Of a stretch of DNA of 64,000 nt, positions 57,961 to 64,000 are shown in pieces. Under the pieces are notes generated by a model. That model made no database searches and was not told where the DNA came from. It saw only the letters and a program-made list of their open reading frames with translations. The number at the start of each line of letters is the position of its first letter. Position 1 is the first letter of the stretch. Source of the DNA: Cordylochernes scorpioides (lineage: Eukaryota > Arthropoda > Arachnida > Pseudoscorpiones > Chernetidae); contig CP092870.1 of NCBI GenBank assembly GCA_030710605.1, positions 14,621,570 to 14,685,569 on the forward strand, read 5' to 3'. A program made the translations under genes and the position numbers.

Positions 57961-60436
57961 TATCTTCTGCTTTCGAGCGAGAAGGTCTAGAACACATTCT
58001 CTCTGAATTTTCTCATTGTTGGTGGATGAAACAGCACCGGTGATTATTTAGGCCGCTTTTGCTTGAACACTGTCTAGTCTTACTTTTAGTGATGAGCTTG
58101 AGGGAGCCCAGACCGGTGTTGCATATTCCATTATCGGCCTTATTAAGGTGATATATGTTGTTCTGAGAATTCTGGGTTTTTCTTCCCAATTTGTTCCACA
58201 TAGCCATCTCAGAATGTTTAGTTTTCTGGTAGCTATATTTGAGGTGCTAATTATGTGTTTTGAAAATTCCAATTCCTCATCAATGACAGTTAAAATAATT
58301 TTATTGCCATCTTGTCAATACATGCAAAGTGCACAGTCTGCACTATTTAAAAAGATATTATGCATTATATACACTATGTACAATGAATATGGCGCCTCTG
58401 CCAGCGCTGCAGAGTTTGGTGGAGAATCACCAGCGGGTCTCCAGCGACACCACGTATTTTGCGATATACGATGAAAATAGATCGCGGACTTCGCCGCTGA
58501 GGAGATGGTGATGGCGTGGTCCTCGAGACCAACTGGAAAGATCCAGGACTGCAGTATCACACCTAGGTATTTTGGATTTCTAATTTTATCAATTATTTGT
58601 TTGTTTATGCTTATTTTGTGGTTATATTTATGCCTTTTTCCCTGTCAGTGGAGAAGACGCATAGGTTTGGTTTTATTGGGTTTATGGTCATTTGGAGTTC
58701 CCTTGCCCACTTCTCCAGTCCTCTCATTGATGTGTTCAGTATTTTTTACGATTTTTCTATGCTGCTACTTGTGTGCCATATGGCTATATCGTCTGCATAA
58801 CAGGCAACCTTTGAGTCTTCAGTGAGGTAAGGATGGATGTCATTAATATATAGCAGATAGAGCAGAGGACTGAGCACAGATCCCTGAGTTACACTAGCCC
58901 ATGTTCTTCCTTCCTTGGAAAATTCTCCATTGACCCAAACCTTTAACCTTCCCCTTAAGAAGTCTGCAATCCAGGTTAAGGTTTTTCCTCTTACTCCGAT
59001 GTTGTGCAGCTTTTCACGTAATTTCTCCCTCCATACTCGATCAAAAGCTGAGGTCATATCAAGGAATATAGCCGTGGTCTTCTTTGGCGGTTTTTCCTGG
59101 AAAGAATCTATTATTGATTGACAGAAGTAGAACAGTTGATCAGTCGTACAGTGCTGGGATCTATAGGCAGTTTGGTAGAAGTTTATTTTATTATTGTTAG
59201 TGAGCCAGACTATGAGCCTAGAGTGGATAATTCGTTCTGTTATTTTACAAAGTATGCTGGTGAGAGCAATTGGCCGATAGTTCTTGGATTCCTTGGCATC
59301 TTTGTTTGGTTTCAGTATTGGCACAGTAATTGATATCTTCCAATTCTTTAGTAGTTTACCAGTTTACCATGAAATGTTTAGTATTCGTAGGAGTTGTTTA
59401 TTAGCTTTGTCTTCAAAGTGTTTAATCATTTGACCAAACATTAGATTATCTCTTGGTGACCTCTTGGATTTTTTTTATTGATGAGTTTAGCTCATTCAGT
59501 GTGAAGTCTTTCGAGAAAATATCTTGTTGATGGAAGTTTCTTGCTTGTTTAACTAACTGGTTTATATTATTTTTAGAGTCCTGTCTTCATTCGTATATTT
59601 GAGTATGGAAGTGCTTGAAATATATTCAGCAATTATGTTAGCCATCTGTTCTCGTTTTCTCGGTGTTCTATTCATATCGGTTAGAGTATTGGAGGATTGG
59701 TGTTGGTTTTGATTGTTTTCTAACACTCTAATCATATTCCAGTGTTGGCTGTCCTTTCTTGGATTCATTTTTTCGCAGAAATCTGCCATTTTTCTTGTTT
59801 GCATATCCAAATTTCTTGTTCTATTTTGTGACTAATTTCAATGTGTTCCTTTCTCTTTTCTTCTGTTTTATTTTTTAAAAAAGTACATTGATATTGTCTC
59901 TCTCTGAAATCATTGCCTCGATGTTGTGGTCTTTCCAGTAAGGCATCCACAGGTCTTTACGTCTACCTCTAGGTATCGATGCTTTTGCAGCTTTTGATAT
60001 ATTCGAATAGAAGTTTTCCAAGTTTTTGTCAAGCGTTCTGTAATTCAATTTTTCGTTGCACAGTTTTTCAAGCTTTTCTGTGAATTTTTTCAAGTCAGCT
60101 TTCCTAAAGTTCCATGTTCTTTTATTCTATTGGACATTCTCAATTTTGAAGTTTAGGGTTGTTAAAATTCGTCTGTGGTCACTGATTGCACCTCTCAGGA
60201 TTTTCCATTGTGTTGTGGGTGCGATGTTGAAATTTATCGCTGTGATGTCTATTGCGGATTCTGTGCCTGTGGACTTGAATAGATAGGTGTTCTCTCCCTT
60301 ATTTAATGGTGTAAGGTCGAGGTCGGTGACCTTTGCTATCCTGGACTGATAATCCCCAAGTTGAACTTTTGGCGTTAAAATCGCCGTGTATGATTGTGAT
60401 ATCCGAAGAGGCTTCACTTAATGTCTCTATTGTGTG
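57961..60436 (-). pseudogene. Jockey-like LINE, endonuclease and reverse transcriptase part
   Basis: Leftward from about 60436: HTIETLSEASSDITIIHGDF and a decayed endonuclease to about 60130, then a linker with RRKDLWMPYWKD (about 59940). The reverse transcriptase follows: VPILKPNKDAKESKNYRPIA, YQTAYRSQHCTTDQLFYFC, AIFLDMTSAFDRVWREK, TQGSVLSPLLYLLYI and VACYADDIAIW (YADD near 58790). Thumb pieces KYLG near 58560 and EFSKHIISTSNI near 58270 are separated by an insertion (58284-58558). TLIRPIMEYATPVWAPSSSS and VQAKAA end the domain near 58050, with similarity to about 57962. RNase H is absent here but the matching part lies at 50104-50938 on the same strand. Several stops and frameshifts make it inactive. 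Confidence 0.85.
58284..58558 (-). repeat. ~275-bp insertion inside the reverse transcriptase
   Basis: The LINE protein similarity stops at KYLG near 58556 and resumes near 58272. The intervening block is of unrelated composition. Read on the minus strand it starts GTGATACTGCAGTCC and GGTCTCGAGGACCACGCC and ends with AATAAAATTATTTT. It could be a SINE or a processed fragment; no A/B box pair is clear and no duplication is evident. Confidence 0.6.
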
Positions 60437-61175
60437 TACCTATACAAAATTCAAAGATATAACGAGCTGAAATTTGGCGATTTTGAGAAGCGTCAAGAAT
60501 TCGCTGCATGGGTTTTCCGGCAAATTGATAGTGATGAAAACTGGCTGTCGAATGTTCTGTGGACAGAGGATGCTCACTTTTCTCTAAACGGAGAATTTAA
60601 CATTCAAAACAGCCGCTTTTGGGCAACAGAAAACCCTAGGATTTTTACAGAAATGCCACTTTATCAGCCTAGAGTTACAGTTTTGTGTGGGTTCACTTCT
60701 TCTTTTATTATTGGGCCATTTTTCTTTGAAAAATCAATGGAAGAACTTTTAAAACCGTTTTTGTAACTGGTGAACGTTATGTTCAACTTTTGAGAGAAAA
60801 GGGTATTCCCATATTGCAGGGAAAAAGCACTAAGCGAAATAACATTCATGAAAGTTGGAGGACCTCCTCTTATCTCCCGCGGTGCCAAACAATTGCTGAA
60901 GGATACGTTCGGTGAAATTCGTGGGATAAGTCGCCATATACCAGTGGCCTCCAAGATCACCAGACTTGACGCCTTGCGATTTTTGTTTATGGGGGTACAT
61001 TAAATCGTGTGTTTATCGATGCTGGCCTACCATATTGACCATTTTGAAGGCTTCTATCAGATGGCACGTTTTATCAATTTCAACAGATATGTTATTTAAT
61101 GCTGTTCATTCTGTCATTTATCTTCTGCAGGCGGTGATTGAGAACGAAGGGTGCTACATTGAGCAAGGATTGTGA
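60437..61175 (+). pseudogene. DDxD-type (DUF4817-associated) transposase, C-terminal half
   Basis: Reads YKIQRYNELKFGDFEKRQEF, NWLSNVLWTEDAHFSLNG (first catalytic Asp in WTEDAHF), FWATENPRIF, VTVLCGFTSSFIIGPFFFE and a stop near 60764. A frame change follows with GERYVQLLREKGIP and a damaged second-Asp region (near 60850). Then RSPDLTPCDFCLWGYIKSCV (third Asp) starts near 60957, and AVHSVIYLLQAVIENEGCYI ends at 61175. This is the style of the transposase often paired with CAGGGTG...CCAAAAGT termini. The N-terminal half is missing because a LINE begins exactly at the left edge. It most likely is the original gene of the 49576-62072 element. Confidence 0.85.
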
Positions 61176-61604
61176 CCTAATACAAGAGAGAAGGCAGTTA
61201 CCTCATGTGTTATATAAGCTGCCATGTATTATATTTTCTACCAATATTTTGCAGCTCTTTGTGTTGGGATATGGGGATAATAAATGCTGTCCTCACATCT
61301 TGACTTTTTTTTTGTGAACAGTAATTTTTTGTTTGTCATTTGCTCACATATTATGTCGTGCAAACCAGAGTGTTATAACTTCTCGAATAACACTGTTACA
61401 CACAATTTTTCCCCTTATGTTTAGTTTTTCGCTTTTCGCTCATTAGAAGAAATAGCATAAGGAATATTTTCTGTACACCAATAACTTTAGAAATTTTGTG
61501 CAAAAAAATAATTACAAAATGATTTTACTAACACGTTTTTCAACGTAAAAGGTCGATTTAAAAAATATTTTAATTTGAGGGGACACATTCTTTAAAATTG
61601 TGTA

Positions 61605-62072
61605 CAGTATGAGAGATAGTTGAATTAAAAATATTAGAAATTTATTATCTTCGGAAGCAAACCGTATCTAAAATATCATTTTTTTGCTACATGTTTTAAT
61701 TTGCATTCACCTATTTTACATATATCTGATTGTATTTAAAAATCGTTAACCAATTCTTCATACTTTTGGCGAAGTGGTGTTTTATTAATTTGTTATTTGA
61801 TATTATTAGGGTTCTTTCCTGGTATTCAAAAATACGTGTCGATCAGTTATATTTTTCAATTTATCAAACAATTTGGCCGCTGAATCTCTTAGTCTGGTAG
61901 TGCGCCATCTGGCGAATAAAATTGTAACTAAAATCAATTTCGAATTTTTCATTATTTGCCATAAAAAATCCCATTGCATCCTGAACACAATGGTGTTTAC
62001 CGCATTGCTCTAGCGCAAATATTCGCGGAGTTATTAATTTTTAAAATAGTGCGGGACTTTTGGATCACCCTG
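61605..62072 (-). repeat. Right terminal inverted repeat of the nested transposon
   Basis: Reverse complement of 49576-50048. The transposase stop lies about 430 bp before it, so the terminal repeat and the 3' untranslated part make up the whole distance. Confidence 0.9.
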
Positions 62073-62129
62073 TATATACATATATGTGTGTGTATGTGAA
62101 AAAAAAAAAAAGAAAAAGTGTAGAAAAGA

Positions 62130-62480
62130 TCAGATGTTGATACTAAAAATAAAAAAGGCATATCTGAACCGCTCACCTGAGCAATTTAAATTGCAGAGCA
62201 CAATCTAGTGGAACAAAATTAAACTAATCGTTTATTCAGATTTGTTCAATAATATTTGACCAACCCATTCTTTTTGATAAATCAAGAAAAGCCAACTATG
62301 TACGTGCACCACGCTGATGAAGGCCTACAGCCCGAAACGCCTACTTGGTTGACCTTATCAAAATATTGGGTTGGCTAAATATTATAGAACAAAATATAAA
62401 TGAACGTTTAATATATTTTTGTTTCACTATATATAGGTCTCTATGACATCTAAAATGATTCGGTCAAGATAAGCCCTTTT
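62130..62480 (+). repeat. Penelope-LTR/retrozyme-like repeat
   Basis: Shares AAAAATAAAAAAGGCATATC, a GCAGAGC...AATCTAGTGGAACA block, GATAAATCAAGAAAA and TTGGGTTGGC with the 14404-14790 and 20731-20873 loci in related order. A hammerhead-like core lies in the middle. It is diverged from the other copies. Confidence 0.65.
62303..62354 (+). ncRNA. Hammerhead-ribozyme-like motif
   Basis: CTGATGA (62314-62320), then AGGCCTACAGCCC with a GGC/GCC stem, then GAAAC (62334-62338). Stem I is CCACG (62309-62313) against CTTGG (62344-62348), four of five paired. The pair next to the core (A opposite C) is broken, and stem III (ACGCCT) is weak. Probably a decayed relative of 14588-14652. Confidence 0.55.
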
Positions 62481-62588
62481 TATTATCAATATATATATAC
62501 TAGCCGAATGACCCGGGCAACGCCCGTGTTTTACCCGATTGAATGTTTTTATTCAAATACTATTTGTTACAATTATAAATTGGCGCCT

Positions 62589-62731
62589 CAAATAAATGCA
62601 TATATTAGTTAATAACTATAGCCTATGTGCTTTATCTGTCTATGTACTGTTGGCTTCCGTAGGCGTCTCTTACTGGGAAAAAGAAAGAGAGGCTTCCATT
62701 TAGTTATTAACTAATATATGCATTTATTTAA
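62589..62731. repeat. 30-bp inverted repeat
   Basis: CAAATAAATGCATATATTAG plus TTAATAACTA (62589-62618) is repeated as reverse complement at about 62701-62730, with about 82 bp between. A hairpin-forming remnant, possibly the ends of a small MITE. Confidence 0.75.
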
Positions 62732-62904
62732 GAAGCGACCCGCTCCAACCCAATAGTTACAAAAACGAAAAAGCGAGTGGGGGGGGGGGGTCAAAGGTGG
62801 CGTGATCGTAGCCAACCAATAGGAGGGCGCCATTCCAAAAAAAAAAAGCAAACGGTGACAGAGATGAAAAATTAAAAATGAATGACGGATTAAGAATTGA
62901 TGAC

Positions 62905-63275
62905 GCTCGTAACTGTATATAAAATGTTATGTATAAAAATGAATAGAGATTTTCTGCTTGATTTGAGATCATGTTGAGGATTATGGTAATGAAAATGCAG
63001 TCGTCGTTAAATCTTGAAATAAAAATAATAATGGTTTTGATCAGAGGTTGCTTTAATTGAACCCATGGAATATATATTTAAAAAAAAACAATTTGATAAA
63101 AGTACTGCTAGTCTTAAGGCGAGTAGAATAAGGAAAACAAAAGATTATTTACATAATGTACAAAAGTTTTGAGCCGCCCAACGGGATACAACAACAATAA
63201 GTTTTTATAGGGTAAGCATTACCTCTGGCGGTCGATTTAACAGATTATTTGTATCTATGAAATATAATTTTAAAT
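62905..63275 (+). repeat. Interspersed repeat family C, copy 3
   Basis: Same orientation and order of landmarks as copy 2 (23105-23515), ending TTTGTATCTATGAAATATAA. All three copies keep about the same length, so the unit seems to have defined ends. Confidence 0.85.
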
Positions 63276-63299
63276 TCTATAGTTTTCTTGAAAACCATT

Positions 63300-63500
63300 T
63301 CTGTTATTCCATCCTTCAGTGCTGCGTATATAAGCAGAATCGTCCAATACAGTATTAGAGCTCTGAGAAGCGGTCTGGTGGATTAAATTGGCGAAACGGC
63401 TGGGAGGGTTCACCACTGATGAGCTAAGCCCTCCCAATATATTTTTTCATCGCAGTAAGGGCAGTAGAAGTTTGTATTATGTATAAAAAAAAACATTCGT
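63300..63500 (+). repeat. Interspersed family B, subfamily-1 copy
   Basis: Contains TATAAGCAGAATCGTCCAAT, AAATTGGCGAAACGGC, TGGGAGGGTTCACCACTGAT, CCCTCCCAATATAT and GTAAGGGCAGTAGAAG, then ACATTCGTGC. It is the fullest copy of the variant also at 8821-9010. Confidence 0.82.
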
Positions 63501-63552
63501 GCTTTTAAATCCTTTCATTTTATATGTATAAATGGCGCGTTATTGCCTTGTA

Positions 63553-63614
63553 TTATAGACGCGTATGATAGTTTTAAAAAATATTTTTAAAATAATCATA
63601 CGCGTCTATAATAG
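63553..63614. repeat. Hairpin-forming inverted repeat
   Basis: TATTATAGACGCGTATGAT and its reverse complement ATCATACGCGTCTATAATA flank a T/A-rich loop. The ACGCGTCTA block also ends the family-B copies at 48930 and 49540, so it may be a terminal piece of that family. Confidence 0.75.
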
Positions 63615-63619
63615 TTTCC

Positions 63620-64000
63620 AATTTTCATTAATATGTTTATATAAATAACACATGCGGCCATCGTCCACAAATAATAATAAAAGGTGGGTTTCTCTTTAAC
63701 ATATCAAGTTTTCACACACCCTTAGAATAATTCATAGTCAAAAGAAGATTGTTGAACATGGAGTTTAAATATAGCTTCCATAAGTCGATTCCTTATAAAA
63801 TTCCCATTTAGAAACCAACCGTCGCTGGAGGTGTGCGGAAGGGACTTTGTTCGCCACATGACATTGTTGGCGGTAGAATCCAATACTGAGTGTATCCCAC
63901 GTATATCCTTTAAACAACACCATAAGTTTGTCAGGGTGCTCCACTGAAAATACAAAAAGCGCATTTGATTGAATTTTAAATATTTACAACAAAGTGTGTT
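63620..64000. other. Right edge, unassigned
   Basis: A minus-strand open frame (63964-63722, 80 codons; STLTNLWCCLKDIRG, VMWRTKSLPHTSSDGW) has a less AT-driven composition but I do not recognise it. It could be a scrap of a mobile element or an exon that continues beyond the window. Confidence 0.3.

Larger units (their letters stand above)
49576..62072 (+). mobile_element. 12.5-kb nested transposon with ~470-bp inverted termini
   Basis: The left end CAGGGTGATCCAAAAGTCCC at 49576 and its reverse complement ending at 62072 are each preceded or followed by TA (49574-49575, 62073-62074). Similarity continues inward for about 470 bp on both sides (to about 50048 and from about 61605). Next to the right terminus lies the C-terminal half of a DDxD-type transposase in the correct orientation. 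The interior is filled by LINEs and a Tc1 element. CAGGGTG...CCAAAAGT termini are known for Tc1/mariner-superfamily elements of arthropods with DUF4817-type transposases. The outer element is therefore old and was invaded repeatedly while its ends stayed recognisable. Confidence 0.85.

Noticed and set aside
62500-62535. Helitron-like end at the CCCGGGCAACGCCCG hairpin
   Set aside because: A short hairpin and a CTAG neighbour are suggestive, but no second end or Rep/helicase sequence is visible.
63300-63500. Family B as a complete cis-acting hammerhead ribozyme
   Set aside because: Only 19 bases separate GAAA from CTGATGA, too few for stems III and I, so the core motifs alone are not enough.

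Overview
The window looks like repeat-rich, gene-poor eukaryotic DNA from an animal, most likely an arthropod and probably a spider or other arachnid. The evidence is the mix of mobile-element families: Tc1/mariner of several clades, X-element/Jockey-like, R1-like and Tx1-like LINEs, Ty3/gypsy LTR elements and Penelope-like elements. The reading of the coding remnants also recalls arachnid elements. This taxonomic call is recognition from memory, not a database result. I found no convincing host gene, rRNA or tRNA.

Layout. 1-24,000 is a graveyard of old elements in AT-rich DNA: LINE and gypsy scraps (1-506), a Tc1 relic (1330-2400), and a mariner relic (3490-4345) with a young, structurally complete non-autonomous LTR retrotransposon beside it (4402-7119, LTRs identical by eye). 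Further on are a LINE 3' end (9417-9922), a Penelope-like element with 111-bp inverted arms and a GIY-YIG domain (12961-14022), a hAT MITE (16700-16899), a 194-bp tandem repeat with a hammerhead-ribozyme-like core (17325-17712) and an internally deleted mariner (18889-19824).

24,003-44,155 is a roughly 20-kb minisatellite with a unit of about 43 bp, in nested higher-order blocks of about 1.0, 2.5 and 7.8 kb. Two copies of a gypsy-like 5' module (short LTR, tRNA-Ser-like primer site, start of a gag-like frame) are embedded in it 7,851 bp apart. Each satellite unit carries a branch-point-like CTGAT, a pyrimidine tract and CAG in the order of a 3' splice site.

44,156-49,400 holds a Tx1-like LINE copy at the distal end of the array, a 288-bp tandem repeat and a Tc1 element with an uninterrupted 336-codon transposase (47193-48664).

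49,576-62,072 is one large nested structure. About 470-bp inverted termini with TA target duplications bound 12.5 kb. It holds the end of a DDxD-type transposase gene, a Jockey-like LINE (apparently split in two), a second Jockey-like LINE in the opposite orientation, and an R1-like LINE that itself contains a 1.4-kb Tc1-like element with matching 47-bp termini. 62,073-64,000 returns to short repeat families, including another hammerhead-like motif.

The elements do not form a host pathway. The recurring theme is small RNAs and mobilisation: at least four loci carry hammerhead-like cores in retrozyme- or Penelope-type contexts, and short interspersed families recur in both flanks.
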